The notes: generated by a model not told the origin, from the sequence alone. A DNA stretch of 64,000 nucleotides from Klebsiella pneumoniae (GCA_945862325.1 CAMAXZ010000005.1:62001-126000), one strand, 5' to 3'. Counted from the first letter of the stretch, positions 52,562 to 62,290 are shown. Numbers and translations: made by a program.

Positions 52562-53490
52562 CTCACCGCCCCGAGCTCGTCGGGGGCGTCGTCCACGCTC
52601 GCGACCCAGTCCTCGTCGGGGGTGGGCGGACCGAGGACGACCGGGCGGCCGTCGTACGTGAGTCGGCCGCCGGGGAGGAGGAACGTCCGGACGAACCAGA
52701 CGGTGAAGTTCGGCACCTCGAGCGCCGGATGGATGTGCGGCGCCACCTCGCGTCGGTGTGCCTCGGGCGCGAGCGACCAGTGCAGGCCGGGATGCCGATG
52801 GTGGATCGTGTGGTATCCGTTGTTGAAGCAGAAAAAGTTGATGACGGGGCCCACGAAGTTGCGCGAGTGGTTCCACTCGCTGCGCTCGTCGCAGCCGTCG
52901 TGCTGGAACATGTTCATCGCCATGATTCCCCACGCCGCGTACTGGTGCGGGATGACGATGGTGAGCAGCCAGTTCAGCGGATCGAGCAGGAGGAACGTCA
53001 GGAGCCACACGACGTACACCGTCGCTTCGACGAGGAACTGGCGGAACCAGCGCGGGCTCCGCGACGCCATACGCTTGAAATAGTGGGCGTTGCCCGTGAA
53101 GATCGCGCCGCCGACCAGCAGCGGCAGGAGCAGCGCGTTCAGGGCGTGCCACTCGAAGCGGAGCTTCGTGGTCCGCATCGCGTCCTTCGGCGACTGGAGG
53201 TACCGGTGGTGGCTCAAGTTGTGTCCCGGCACGAACGAGCTCACGGGATGCCCGTAGCCGAGCGTCAGGACGACCTGGAAGACACGATTCATCCATCGCT
53301 TCCGAAACACCGGCGCGTGCACCGCGTTGTGTGTCGCGACGGCGATGAGGAAGGAGTTCGCGCACGTCAGCACGACCAGCCCGGCGCGGACCCACGGGTC
53401 TTGCGGAGTCCACACCCATTGGAGGGCGAGCAGGGCGAAGTACGTGCAGACAGTGATCAACGTCTGAATGTCGGCGCGGTGACGCAACAC
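52558..53490 (-). CDS. membrane fatty acid desaturase-family protein
   Basis: GTG start; 310 residues with four or more membrane segments. The three His boxes are HNAVH (54-58), HNLSHH (90-95) and GYHTIHH (225-231), with an extra His near QHDG (197). These bind the diiron centre of the desaturase/hydroxylase/CrtW superfamily. The spacing (short N-terminal box, HxxxHH second box, HxxHH third) fits acyl-lipid desaturases or beta-carotene ketolases. It inserts a double bond or hydroxylates a hydrocarbon chain in the membrane. Coupled to the CoA transferase downstream. Confidence 0.88.
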   Translation of the reverse strand: MLRHRADIQTLITVCTYFALLALQWVWTPQDPWVRAGLVVLTCANSFLIAVATHNAVHAPVFRKRWMNRVFQVVLTLGYGHPVSSFVPGHNLSHHRYLQSPKDAMRTTKLRFEWHALNALLLPLLVGGAIFTGNAHYFKRMASRSPRWFRQFLVEATVYVVWLLTFLLLDPLNWLLTIVIPHQYAAWGIMAMNMFQHDGCDERSEWNHSRNFVGPVINFFCFNNGYHTIHHRHPGLHWSLAPEAHRREVAPHIHPALEVPNFTVWFVRTFLLPGGRLTYDGRPVVLGPPTPDEDWVASVDDAPDELGAVS

Positions 53491-53527
53491 GGGAGACCCC
53501 TGACGGTCGCGCCCGTGCTATCAAACT

Positions 53528-53890
53528 TCAGCGCGGGCTGCTCGCCCAGGCCCGGAAGGGCAGCGCGATCGCCGCGGCGATGCCGATCGTGCCGATCGCC
53601 CAGGCCATCACGCGCGGCGCGACGCGCAACACGAGCGGCGCCACGCGTATCGCCACGACGCGACCGACGTTCGGCGTGAGCATCGCGGCCCCGCCGAGGA
53701 CGAGCGCCCCGGCGCCGAGGGCGGCGGGCACGGCGTACCGCTTGCGCCCCGCGACGAAGCAGGCCGCGCGCGCGGCGGTGCGCCGGATCCCCTTGAGGGG
53801 CGGCGGCTCGATGTGGTCGTCGGCGGGTGGATCGGCCACGTCGTCGAGGGGCCACGGATCGGGTTCGATGCGTTGGTGTGTGTCGTTCAT
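53528..53890 (-). CDS. small membrane protein of unknown function
   Basis: The 120-residue product has an acidic, Pro-rich N-terminus (MNDTHQRIEPDPWPLDD) and one or two hydrophobic segments (about 53-72, VPAALGAGALVLGGAAML; about 93-112, VMAWAIGTIGIAAAIALPF). Its start is 72 bases from that of the divergent hydrolase. No motif recognised. The overall composition suggests a small anchor or envelope protein. Confidence 0.55.
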   Translation of the reverse strand: MNDTHQRIEPDPWPLDDVADPPADDHIEPPPLKGIRRTAARAACFVAGRKRYAVPAALGAGALVLGGAAMLTPNVGRVVAIRVAPLVLRVAPRVMAWAIGTIGIAAAIALPFRAWASSPR

Positions 53891-53962
53891 GGGGAACGAT
53901 GTGCGCCCCGACGCGGCCGCGGCAAGGCGCGGCGGGGTAGGGCACGGGCGCGGAGGCGGTGC

Positions 53963-54808
53963 ATGGCGTGGGTTCCGGCGCATCAGGTGGTGGGGGATCC
54001 GGCGGCGCGGCGGTGGGCGTTCGTCCTGCACGGCATCCTCGGCTCGGGCCAGAACCTCCGGGTGCTCGCGCGCCGCCTCGCGCAGGAGCTCCCCGAGTGG
54101 GCGTTCGTCCTCGTTGATCTGCGCAATCACGGTGAGAGCCGCGGCGCCGCGGCCCCGCACACCCTCGCCGCCTGCGCGGCCGACCTCGAGGCCGTCGCCG
54201 ACGTGCTGCCGCGCCGACCCACCGTCGCCATCGGCCACTCCTTCGGCGGGAAGGTCGCGCTCGTGTGGGGGGCCGCCGCGGAGGCGGCCGGCCGACGGGT
54301 CGACGCGGTGTGGGCGCTCGACGTCCCGCCCGGCACGCCGGACGGCCCGATCGAAGGCACGAGCGAGGTCGTGCGGGTCGTCCGTGCCTTGCGGGCGGTC
54401 CAGACGCCGCTCCCCCGCCGGGACAGCATCGTCGCGATCCTCGTCGATAAGGGCTTCTCACCGGCGCTCGCGCAATGGATGACGACGAACCTCCGCGCGA
54501 CCGATGCTGGCTTCGTGTGGCGCTTCGACCTCGACGCCGTGGAGGCGATGTTGAGGGACTACGCGGCGACGAGCGCCTGGCCGTGGCTCGAGGACCCGGC
54601 GCGGCGCGCGCGGGTGGACGTCCTCCGCGGCGGGCGCTCCGACCGGTGGTCCGACGCCGAGCTCGCGCGCTTCGTCGGGCCGCCGCGCCTCGCGCTCCAC
54701 CTGCTGCCCGACGCCGGGCACTGGGTGCACGTCGACGACCCGGACGGTCTGCTGCGGGTGCTCGTCGCCGGGCTTCGGCCCCTTGCCGGCGGCGACGCTC
54801 CCACGTAG
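53963..54808 (+). CDS. alpha/beta hydrolase (ABHD11/YbfF-like)
   Basis: The 281-residue product has FVLHGILGSGQNLRVLARRL (20-39, oxyanion loop), VDLRNHGESR (51-60), nucleophile Ser93 (AIGHSFGGKVAL), and a C-terminal DAGHWVHVDDP with the catalytic His. Close pattern to YbfF/ABHD11 thioesterase or esterase enzymes. No signal peptide, so it acts in the cytoplasm. The substrate is unknown. Confidence 0.88.
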   Translation: MAWVPAHQVVGDPAARRWAFVLHGILGSGQNLRVLARRLAQELPEWAFVLVDLRNHGESRGAAAPHTLAACAADLEAVADVLPRRPTVAIGHSFGGKVALVWGAAAEAAGRRVDAVWALDVPPGTPDGPIEGTSEVVRVVRALRAVQTPLPRRDSIVAILVDKGFSPALAQWMTTNLRATDAGFVWRFDLDAVEAMLRDYAATSAWPWLEDPARRARVDVLRGGRSDRWSDAELARFVGPPRLALHLLPDAGHWVHVDDPDGLLRVLVAGLRPLAGGDAPT

Positions 54809-54832
54809 CCTGCGCCATCATCAGGGGTCCTC

Positions 54833-55642
54833 ATGCGTCGCCTTCCGCTCCTCTTCGTCGTCGCGCTCACGGCGTGCGTGCCCTCCGCGTCCGAGGACGG
54901 CGGGCAGGTCGACCTCGGCGACGCCGACACCGACACCGACACCGACGCCGACACGGACACCGACAGCGCGTTCCCGCTGAGCTCGGACGACGAGATCCGC
55001 GCGGCGTGGACGGTCGTCGGCACGAGCGCGTACGCGCCGCTCGGCGCGTTCTTCCTCGCGGCCTTCGGCGCCGAATCCGGCTGTCCGGTCGTCGAGGAAG
55101 AGACGGACACCCAGGTCGTGTTCCGCGGGGGCTGTACGACCGACGACGGCGTCGCGATCGAAGGCGGTCTGACCGTCTTCAGCGCCGGCGACGCGGGTGC
55201 CACGCTCACGTTCGCGGCGTTCTCCTACGACATCGAAGGCACCCTCGTCCTGCTCGACGGGGACGCCTCGATCGCCGCCGACGGTGGCCTCGTGACCGCC
55301 GAGCAGCTCGACGTGACGGTCACCGGGGTGCCGGACTCCGTCGCCATGATCGACGGCGCGCGCGTGCGGTACACGAACCTCGAGCAGGCGATCGACGCGC
55401 AGGGCGCGGGCCTCGAGGACGTCCCGATGCGGGGCGCCGCCGCCGTGTCCGGGCTCGGCGCGCTCGCGTGGAGCGGCACGGTGTCCTACGGCACGGACGA
55501 GTGCAGCGGCGACGTCGTGAGCGGCACGGTGACCCTCTCCGGCACGCGCGAGGTCGCGCTGGGCTTCGAGGAGGTGTGCGCGCGCGCGTGCCTGACGTGG
55601 TCGAGTGGCGGCGACACCGGAGAGATCTGCGACGCGGAGTGA
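54833..55642 (+). CDS. lipoprotein with Asp-Thr spacer, unknown function
   Basis: The 269-residue product starts MRRLPLLFVVALTACVPSAS, a conventional lipoprotein signal (Cys15). The spacer DADTDTDTDADTDTDS (about 30-45) is encoded by GAC-ACC repeats at 54920-54967. A domain of about 220 residues follows with beta repeats (GGLTVFSAGDAGATLTF, AVSGLGALAWSGTVSYG) and four or more cysteines near the ends (SGCPVV, GGCTT, DECSG, VCARACLTW). No enzyme motif. Surface location likely. Confidence 0.7.
   Translation: MRRLPLLFVVALTACVPSASEDGGQVDLGDADTDTDTDADTDTDSAFPLSSDDEIRAAWTVVGTSAYAPLGAFFLAAFGAESGCPVVEEETDTQVVFRGGCTTDDGVAIEGGLTVFSAGDAGATLTFAAFSYDIEGTLVLLDGDASIAADGGLVTAEQLDVTVTGVPDSVAMIDGARVRYTNLEQAIDAQGAGLEDVPMRGAAAVSGLGALAWSGTVSYGTDECSGDVVSGTVTLSGTREVALGFEEVCARACLTWSSGGDTGEICDAE
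54920..54967 (+). repeat. GAC-ACC/GCC hexamer repeat encoding Asp-Thr spacer
   Basis: A run of GACACC/GACGCC hexamers in frame within the lipoprotein gene. It encodes the alternating Asp-Thr spacer after the lipobox. Prone to slippage, so spacer length may vary. Confidence 0.8.
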
Positions 55643-55661
55643 GCCGGTCGCGCTTCGGCGC

Positions 55662-56513
55662 CTACAGGGCCTCGCACCATGTCGGGAGGCCGTCCAGGCT
55701 GTTCGCGAAGGGCGACGGCGCGCCGAAGCGGTGCGCCGGCAGCCACGCCGCGAGCATGTCGGTCGCCTCCGGGGGGATCGTGTGGCCGAGCCCGTGGTCG
55801 CAGAGGACCACCGTGTTGCCGTCCGCCGCGAGGGCGTCGGCGAAGTCGAGGGTGGCCGCGGCGAAGTCGACCTCGAGTCCCTCGTCGCCCCAGACGTCGG
55901 CGGCGCCGCCGTACATCAGGAGCACGGGCAGGGGCACCGCGGGCGTGTCGTACTCGAACAGCGGATCCGCCCCGCCGGACATCGGCACCGCGGTGGCGAG
56001 GGTGTCGGCGCGGTGCACCGCGAGCCAGCTCGTCCAGAGGCCGCCGGCGCTCATGCCCGTGGTGGCGATGCGCGTGGGGTCCGCCCCGGCCTCGCGGACG
56101 AGGCAGGTCCGCAGGTCGTCGTAGAGGGTGGCGTCGTAGTCGTTGACCGTCCAGAAGTCCCATTCGAAGAGGTTCTCGTCGCGGGAGTCCGGCACCACGA
56201 TCGTGGTTTCCCAGGCGTCGGCGAGCGCCTCGGCGTCCATGTACTGGGCGATCGTGCGCGCGCTCATGCCGAGCGGGTGCCAGACGAACAGCGCCGGTCG
56301 GCCCTCCGACCCGCCGTCGGGCACGTACAGGCGCGCGACCCGCGGGACGCCGGCGGAGGTGAGGGTGACCTTGCCCGAGGCGCCGAGGTCGGGGCAATCG
56401 CCGCCGCTGACGTCCGCGAGGGGGGCGGTGCCCCCGAGGGGGTCGAGGGGAGCGCCCGCCGGCAGCGTGGCGACGTCCCCGGGCTCGGCGCAGGCGAGCA
56501 GGAGAGAGATCAT
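55662..56513 (-). CDS. esterase lipoprotein (PHB-depolymerase-like)
   Basis: The 283-residue product starts MISLLLACAEPGD (Cys8, no basic residue); the ATG overlaps the phosphatase stop (ATGA). PALFVWHPLGMSARTIAQYM (about 75-95) is the oxyanion region and RIATTGMSAGGLWTSWLAVH carries the nucleophile Ser (GMSAGG), as in esterase/PHB-depolymerase and LpqC-type proteins. GLGHTIPPEATD near 250 holds the likely His. Predicted to hydrolyse ester bonds at the cell surface. The signal peptide is unusually short. Confidence 0.8.
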   Translation of the reverse strand: MISLLLACAEPGDVATLPAGAPLDPLGGTAPLADVSGGDCPDLGASGKVTLTSAGVPRVARLYVPDGGSEGRPALFVWHPLGMSARTIAQYMDAEALADAWETTIVVPDSRDENLFEWDFWTVNDYDATLYDDLRTCLVREAGADPTRIATTGMSAGGLWTSWLAVHRADTLATAVPMSGGADPLFEYDTPAVPLPVLLMYGGAADVWGDEGLEVDFAAATLDFADALAADGNTVVLCDHGLGHTIPPEATDMLAAWLPAHRFGAPSPFANSLDGLPTWCEAL

Positions 56514-57205
56514 GCAGAGACCATAGCGCGCGTTCGCAGGGTCGGCGTCACACGCGCGACGAACTCGCGTTGCAGCACCGTCATGCGCGCGCGGGGCCGA
56601 AGGGCGAGCACGGCGCGGTGCGCGTCGGTCCAGTCCTCCGCGAGGCCCTCCGCCACCATGACGCCGATCGCCACCGCCACGCTGCGTCCGTGCCCATACG
56701 CGCAGTGGACGAGCACCGGCAGGCCGGCGCGTCGCCACGCGAGCGCCTGATCGACGGCGGCGCGGTAGGCCGGCTCGGGCGGCACGTCGCCGTCGAGCAT
56801 CGGGAAACAGGCGTAGGCGCGCGCGGGGCCGCGGCGGGGGAGCTCCGCGGTCAGGTCGAGCTGCGCCCACTCCGTCGCCGTGCCCTCCGGCCATCCGCCG
56901 ACGAACAGCCCTGGGGCGACCTCGATCGGAGCGGTGCCGACGCGGGTTCGCGCGGCGCGGGCGCTCGCCTTCGCGAGCGCGAGGAACGGGTACAGCGCGA
57001 CGGCGGCCGCGACGCGCGCGCGATGCTTCCCGAGCCACTCCGGTCGACGCAGCAGGTAGGCGATGGCGACCCACCCGGTGCCGAGGGCGAACCAGCCGAG
57101 CACCGCCGCGACGGGCCAAGGGGCCCACGCCGCCACCCCCGCCTCGAGCGCGGCCACCACGGCGAACGCCGGCCACGGGCGCGCGCGGAGGTCGTGCCAG
57201 CTCAC
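56510..57205 (-). CDS. membrane-anchored dual-specificity protein phosphatase
   Basis: GTG start; 231 residues. Two hydrophobic helices near the N-terminus (about 12-52) are followed by a DSP domain (90-225) with the P-loop VHCAYGHGRSVAVAIG (Cys168, Arg174) and a candidate general acid Asp in PMLDGDVPP (about 138). Cysteine phosphatases of this class dephosphorylate Tyr/Ser/Thr, phosphoinositides or lipid phosphates such as phosphatidylglycerol phosphate. With its membrane anchor a lipid-phosphate substrate is possible. The stop overlaps the next start (ATGA). Confidence 0.85.
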   Translation of the reverse strand: MSWHDLRARPWPAFAVVAALEAGVAAWAPWPVAAVLGWFALGTGWVAIAYLLRRPEWLGKHRARVAAAVALYPFLALAKASARAARTRVGTAPIEVAPGLFVGGWPEGTATEWAQLDLTAELPRRGPARAYACFPMLDGDVPPEPAYRAAVDQALAWRRAGLPVLVHCAYGHGRSVAVAIGVMVAEGLAEDWTDAHRAVLALRPRARMTVLQREFVARVTPTLRTRAMVSA

Positions 57206-57289
57206 CGGCGCGAACTAACCGGTCGCCGACGAACCTCCGGTCTGGCGCACGCCGCACCGGCGGGCCGCGCGCGCTTACCACTGTGACGG

Positions 57290-59122
57290 ATGCACCTCAC
57301 GGATCCCACGTCGAAGCCGACCTCTCGCGCACCGGACCCGCTCGATCACGGGCTCATCGGCAACGGGCGCGTCCTCGCGCTCGTGTCGCCGACGAGCGCG
57401 ATCGATTGGATGTGCCTGCCGCGCTTCGACGCCCCCTCGATCTTCGCGCGGCTGTTGGACACGGACCGGGGCGGCACCTTTCGGTTCCTCGTCGGCGACG
57501 CGTCGCCGCGCGGGACGCTCGCGTACCTCCCGAACACCAACGTCCTGCGCTGCGTGTTCACGCACCACGACGCGAGCTGGGAGCTGATCGACTTCTGTCC
57601 ACGGGTTCCGGAGGGGCTCGACGTACGGGTGCCGCTCCGGTTCGTGCGCCTGCTGCGGCCCCTGCGCGGCAACCCGCGGCTGCGCGTCGACTTCGATCCC
57701 CGCCCGGACTACGGCCGCGCCCCGCGGCAGCTCGTGGCGGGTACGCGCGGGATCGTCGCCAACGGCGGGGAGGCGCCGCTCTACCTCGAGACGAACGTGC
57801 CGACGCCCTACGTGCTGGACCGGCGGGAGTTCCTGCTCGATCGCCCGACCTGGTTCGTGGGCGCGTGGGGCTTCCCGGACACGCCGCCGCCGACGACCGC
57901 GAGCGTGGAGCACGAGCTCGACCTGACGGTGCGCGGCTGGCGTCGGTGGGCACAGACCTGCGCATTGCCGACCTTCGCCGCGAACGAGGTCCTCCGCAGC
58001 GCGCTCTGCCTCAAGCTCTGCGCGTACCACGACACTGGCGCGATCATCGCGGCCGCGACGACGTCCATCCCCGAGGCGATGGGGACCGAGCGCACCTGGG
58101 ATTACCGGTATTGTTGGCTTCGCGACGCGGCCTTCGTGGTGGAGGCGCTCCGCAGGCTCGGCCACCTCGAAGAAGGGGCGCACTTCATCCGGTACTTGAG
58201 GGAGGTCGCGGAGGCCGGGCCGCTTCAGCCGCTCTACGGCGTCGGCGGCGAGCGGGACCTCCCCGAGGTGTTCCTGCCCCACCTGAGGGGCTTCTCCGGA
58301 AACGGTCATGTTCGCATCGGAAACGCGGCTTCCCTCCAGCGCCAGAACGACCTGATGGGCGAGCTCGTGCTGTGCCTCGAGACGCTCCTCAGCGATCCGC
58401 GAACGGTGCACGACGACCCCGAGCGCCTCGTGCCCCTCCTGGAGCGCCTGGTCGAGCAGGCGATCGCGGCGGCGCCGACGGCCGACACGAGCATCTGGGA
58501 GTTTCGAAGCTTCTTGAGGCACTACACCTTCTCGCGCGCGATGTGCTGGGCCGCGATCGCCCGAGGCGCCCGGCTCGCCGCGCGCCTCGGGCGCCCGGAC
58601 CTCGCGGCGCGCTGGGAGACGATCGCCGCCTCGGAGCGGCAGATCGTGCTGGAGCGCGGCTACAACGCCGAGCGCGGCTACTTCACGCAGGCCCTCGACG
58701 GCGTGTGGCCCGACGCGTCCAACCTGCTCCTCCACGCGATCGGCCTCGTGGACGCGCGTGACCCACGGTTCGTGTCGACCGTGGCCGCCTATGAGCGCCT
58801 GCTCGTGGATCGCGGGTTCCTGCTCCGCTACCGAAACGACGACGACTTCGGCGCGACGACGAGCGCGTTCACGATCTGCTCGTTCTGGTGGGCCGAGGCC
58901 CTGGCGGTGATGGGGCGGCTCGACGACGCCGTCGCCACGTTTCGCCGGCTCGCCGCGCACGCGAACCCGCTCGGCCTGTTCAGCGAGGACATCGACCCGG
59001 AGACGGGCGCGCTCCTGGGGAACTTCCCGCAGGCCTACACCCACGTCGGCCTGATCCACGCGGCGATGACCATCGGCCAGCTCCTCGAGGCGCGCGACGG
59101 GGCGGTGCGGGCGTGGCGCTGA
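57290..59122 (+). CDS. glycoside hydrolase family 15 enzyme (trehalase/glucoamylase-like)
   Basis: The 610-residue product has the GH15 plan: LIGNGRVLALVSPTSAIDWMCLPRFD (22-47), WDYRYCWLRDAAFVVEALR (about 268-286), and the two catalytic Glu residues Glu404 (DTSIWEFR) and Glu566 (LGLFSEDIDPETG, before NFPQAYTHVGLI). The cytoplasmic bacterial branch acts on trehalose, alpha-glucan or dextrin. The length is normal. It overlaps the trehalose synthase-phosphatase gene by ten bases, which strongly favours a trehalose-related role, as a trehalase or a glucan recycler. Confidence 0.92.
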   Translation: MHLTDPTSKPTSRAPDPLDHGLIGNGRVLALVSPTSAIDWMCLPRFDAPSIFARLLDTDRGGTFRFLVGDASPRGTLAYLPNTNVLRCVFTHHDASWELIDFCPRVPEGLDVRVPLRFVRLLRPLRGNPRLRVDFDPRPDYGRAPRQLVAGTRGIVANGGEAPLYLETNVPTPYVLDRREFLLDRPTWFVGAWGFPDTPPPTTASVEHELDLTVRGWRRWAQTCALPTFAANEVLRSALCLKLCAYHDTGAIIAAATTSIPEAMGTERTWDYRYCWLRDAAFVVEALRRLGHLEEGAHFIRYLREVAEAGPLQPLYGVGGERDLPEVFLPHLRGFSGNGHVRIGNAASLQRQNDLMGELVLCLETLLSDPRTVHDDPERLVPLLERLVEQAIAAAPTADTSIWEFRSFLRHYTFSRAMCWAAIARGARLAARLGRPDLAARWETIAASERQIVLERGYNAERGYFTQALDGVWPDASNLLLHAIGLVDARDPRFVSTVAAYERLLVDRGFLLRYRNDDDFGATTSAFTICSFWWAEALAVMGRLDDAVATFRRLAAHANPLGLFSEDIDPETGALLGNFPQAYTHVGLIHAAMTIGQLLEARDGAVRAWR

Positions 59123-61257
59123 AGGGCCGCCTCCTGATCGTCGCGAACCGGCTGCCGTTCACGCGGGTCGACGGGGGTCTCGTCCCGAGCACCGGTGGGC
59201 TCGCGACGGGCTTGCGTGGGGTGCACGCGCGCCACGGTGGGCAGTGGTTCGGGTGGCTCGGCGACCGCGCTCGGTCCGGCGCGGAGGCGCGCGACGTCGG
59301 CGACGGCGTCGTGGAGATCCCGCTCACCGCGCTCGAGATCGCACGGTACTACGAAGGGTTCAGCAACGGCGTGCTCTGGCCGCTCTTCCACTACCTCGTC
59401 GATCAGCTCCCCCTCGACGCGCGGCACTTCGACACCTGGGTGCGGGTGAACGAGCGATTCGCGGACGCGGTCGCGACCCGCTGGCGGCCGGGCGACCGGG
59501 TCTGGGTGCACGACTACCAGCTGTGCCTCGTGCCGGCGATGCTGCGGCGGCGCCTCGGCGAGCGCGCGCGCGTGGGGTTCTTCCTGCACATTCCGTTTCC
59601 CGCCGCCGAGGTCGTGCGGACGCTGCCCTGGCGGCGGGAGATCCTCGAGGGGATGCTCGGCGCGGACCTCGTCGGCTTTCACACGGCCACGTACGCCAGT
59701 CACTTCCTCGATTCCTGCCGCCTGCTCCTCGCGGCGCGGGTGTCCGACGACCAGGTGCGGCACGGCGGGCGCGCGAGCCGGGTCGGCGCGTGGCCGATGG
59801 GCGTGGACGCCCGCCGGATCGCCGCGGCCGCCGACGCGGTCGCGGACGCGGCGGCGCGGCTCCGTCCCGCTGACGAGCAGGTGATCCTCGGCATCGACCG
59901 CCTGGATTACACCAAGGGGATCCCCCGGCGCCTCCTGGCCTTCGAGCGCCTGCTCGCGCGGCACCCCGCGCTGCACGGGCGCGTGCGGCTCGTGCAGGTC
60001 GCGGTCCCGTCGCGGGAGCGCGTGCCGGCATACCGCGACCTCCGGCGGCTCGTCGAGCAGCTCGTCGGTCGGATCAACGGCGCGTTCGGCACCGCGACGT
60101 GGACGCCGGTGCACTACGTGTTTCGGGCCCTCCCCCACGAAGAGGTGCTCGCACACTACCGCGCGGCGGACGTCCTCCTGGTCACCCCCCTGCGCGACGG
60201 CATGAACCTCGTGGCGAAGGAGTTCGTGGCCGCGCGCACCGACGAAGACGGGGTGCTCGTGCTCTCGGAGCTCGCGGGCGCCGCGGAGGAGCTCGACGCC
60301 GCGCTGCAGGTGAACCCCTACGACGTCGACGGCACCGCCGCGACGATCTACCGCGCGCTGACGATGGCGCCGCGCGAGCGCCGCGTCCGGATGCGCGCGC
60401 TCCGGTCGCGGGTCGGCGCGGCCGACATCCACGCCTGGGCGGACGGCTTCGTGGCGGCGTTGGACGCGCCCGCGGCGCCGTCGCCGACCGCCCCGCAAGA
60501 GATCGCGGCGGCCACGGGTCGCGCCCGCGCCCTGCTGCTCCTCGACTACGACGGCACGTTGGTCGCGTTCCGCGCGCGCCCGGAAGACGCCGTGCCCGAC
60601 GACGCGCTGATCGATCTCCTGACCCGCCTCGCGGCCCGCCACGAGGTGGCGCTCGTGTCCGGGCGCAGGAAAGAGGACCTCGACGACTGGTTCGGGGCCT
60701 TGCCCCTGGCGTTGTTCGCCGAGCACGGACTCTGGCACCGCATGGGGCCCGGCGTCCCGTGGGTACGTCGGGAGGTCGGCGACCTCGGGTGGCTCGAGCT
60801 CGTGGCGGGCGCGATGGACGCCGCCGCGACGCGCTGCCCCGGCACGAGGGTCGAGCGGAAGACCGCCGGCGTCACGTTCCACTGGCGCGGGGTGTCCGGC
60901 ATCGACCACGAGATCCGCGAGCTGCGCCACGCGCTCCACGAGCTCGCGCGTTGGCTGCCGTTCGAGCCGGTGGACGGCGCGTGTGTGATCGAGGTTCGTC
61001 CGCGCGGCGTGCACAAGGGCGGCGCGATCGACGTGCTTCGTGCGGCCGGGCGTCTCCTGCCTTCGACGCCGGTCGTCGCAATCGGCGACGATCACACCGA
61101 CGAGGACCTGTTCGCGGCCCTGCCGCCGGGCGCGGTCAGCGTGCTCGTCGGCAACCGTCCGAGCCTCGCCCACTGGCGCGTGGGGAGCCCCGACGAGGTG
61201 CGCGCCGTGCTGGCGGCGCTCCTGGACGATCCGCTCAGCGCACGTCGGGCGGGGTGA
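59113..61257 (+). CDS. trehalose-6-phosphate synthase/phosphatase fusion
   Basis: GTG start at 59113; 714 residues. Residues 1-455 are the GT20 synthase ([80 protein letters not shown]); residues 470-714 are the HAD-type phosphatase ([13 protein letters not shown] with Asp478 and Asp480, [25 protein letters not shown]). It joins UDP- or GDP-glucose to glucose-6-phosphate and then removes the phosphate. OtsA and OtsB fused in one chain are found in eukaryotes and some bacteria. The 3' end overlaps the convergent gene by 23 bases. Confidence 0.95.
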   Translation: MALKGRLLIVANRLPFTRVDGGLVPSTGGLATGLRGVHARHGGQWFGWLGDRARSGAEARDVGDGVVEIPLTALEIARYYEGFSNGVLWPLFHYLVDQLPLDARHFDTWVRVNERFADAVATRWRPGDRVWVHDYQLCLVPAMLRRRLGERARVGFFLHIPFPAAEVVRTLPWRREILEGMLGADLVGFHTATYASHFLDSCRLLLAARVSDDQVRHGGRASRVGAWPMGVDARRIAAAADAVADAAARLRPADEQVILGIDRLDYTKGIPRRLLAFERLLARHPALHGRVRLVQVAVPSRERVPAYRDLRRLVEQLVGRINGAFGTATWTPVHYVFRALPHEEVLAHYRAADVLLVTPLRDGMNLVAKEFVAARTDEDGVLVLSELAGAAEELDAALQVNPYDVDGTAATIYRALTMAPRERRVRMRALRSRVGAADIHAWADGFVAALDAPAAPSPTAPQEIAAATGRARALLLLDYDGTLVAFRARPEDAVPDDALIDLLTRLAARHEVALVSGRRKEDLDDWFGALPLALFAEHGLWHRMGPGVPWVRREVGDLGWLELVAGAMDAAATRCPGTRVERKTAGVTFHWRGVSGIDHEIRELRHALHELARWLPFEPVDGACVIEVRPRGVHKGGAIDVLRAAGRLLPSTPVVAIGDDHTDEDLFAALPPGAVSVLVGNRPSLAHWRVGSPDEVRAVLAALLDDPLSARRAG

Positions 61258-62290
61258 TCCGCGTCGCGGGGCTGGCCTGGGTGGCCACCCACTCGGCTAC
61301 TTCGCCGTCGTTGTCGAGGTCGATGATGCCGTGCGCCGCGAAGCCGCCCGGCGTCGTGACGATCCAGTAGGCGCTCCGCAGGCTGCAGCAGGTCGGCTCG
61401 AAGCTCAGGCGGACGAAGCCGGAGTCCGACGCGAAGTGGCGCGGCGCCGAGGTGAGCTGTTTTCGCGCGATGGGCTCGCTGCCCGCCTCGAGGAAGGTGC
61501 CGAGGCGGTCGACGTGGTCGAGCTCGGCCTCGCGCATCCGGTCGAGGTTGAGCGGGACCTCCGCGAGCAGCGTCTCGAGCTCCGACGCGTGCGCCCGGTG
61601 GAGCGTCCAGGTGCCGTTCGTCGCCGACTGGAAGGTGAGGGCGTTCGGCTCTTCCTTCACGATGGCGGCGCAGCCGCGCGTGGCGTCGATCGGCGCGTCC
61701 GCCGGCACGAGCAGCCCGTGCTCCTCGCACACGCCGTCGCTCGTGAACGACGACTTGGTGAGGAGGCCGTAGGAGCGACGTTGGCCGCCCACTTGCGTGA
61801 GGTAGTGCATCGACGTGCGGTAGGCGTCGGGCCCGTCGGGCGCGGCGTGCACGAACACCTCGGCGCGCCCGCGCTGGGTCATGGCCTCGCCGCGCCACCA
61901 CCCGCTGAAGTCCGGCGGCACGTCGACCGACACGCTCCAGGTCGACGCCAGGTCCTGCACGTCGGCGGTGACCGTGGCCACCCCGTCGCCCAGGGGGAGG
62001 ATCGAGTCGCCGCTCAACACCGCCACGGTGGCCGGAGAAACGGACCACACGACCGGTACGTCCATCGTGCGCCCGAATTGATCGAGCACGACCGCGGAGC
62101 GCATCGGGATGGCACGGCGGCTCTTGACGGGGGGCGGTTCTGCGCCGCGGAACTCGATCGACGTCGGGACCTGGCGGAAGTAGAACACCCCGGCGAGGAT
62201 CGCCGCGGCGATCGAGAAGGCCGCGCCGATGACGACGCACCCGACGCCGACGCCCGCCGCGGCGAACCCTCCTGCCTGCCTACCGTCCAT
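61235..62290 (-). CDS. single-span membrane protein with Ig/BIG-like domain
   Basis: The 351-residue product has a long N-terminal hydrophobic helix (about 8-36, GFAAAGVGVGCVVIGAAFSIAA cut short here) followed by FYFRQ and a beta domain (about 45-125, VVWSVSPATVAVLSGDSILPL) of bacterial-Ig type. A C-terminal part contains PTCCSLRSAYWIVTTPGG, and a Ca2+-loop-like GIIDLDNDGEVAEW near 325-338 recalls pilin-like and Ca-binding proteins. An N-terminal anchor with a periplasmic domain is predicted. Unknown role. It diverges from the GT-C gene by 54 bases. Confidence 0.6.
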   Translation of the reverse strand: MDGRQAGGFAAAGVGVGCVVIGAAFSIAAAILAGVFYFRQVPTSIEFRGAEPPPVKSRRAIPMRSAVVLDQFGRTMDVPVVWSVSPATVAVLSGDSILPLGDGVATVTADVQDLASTWSVSVDVPPDFSGWWRGEAMTQRGRAEVFVHAAPDGPDAYRTSMHYLTQVGGQRRSYGLLTKSSFTSDGVCEEHGLLVPADAPIDATRGCAAIVKEEPNALTFQSATNGTWTLHRAHASELETLLAEVPLNLDRMREAELDHVDRLGTFLEAGSEPIARKQLTSAPRHFASDSGFVRLSFEPTCCSLRSAYWIVTTPGGFAAHGIIDLDNDGEVAEWVATQASPATRITPPDVR

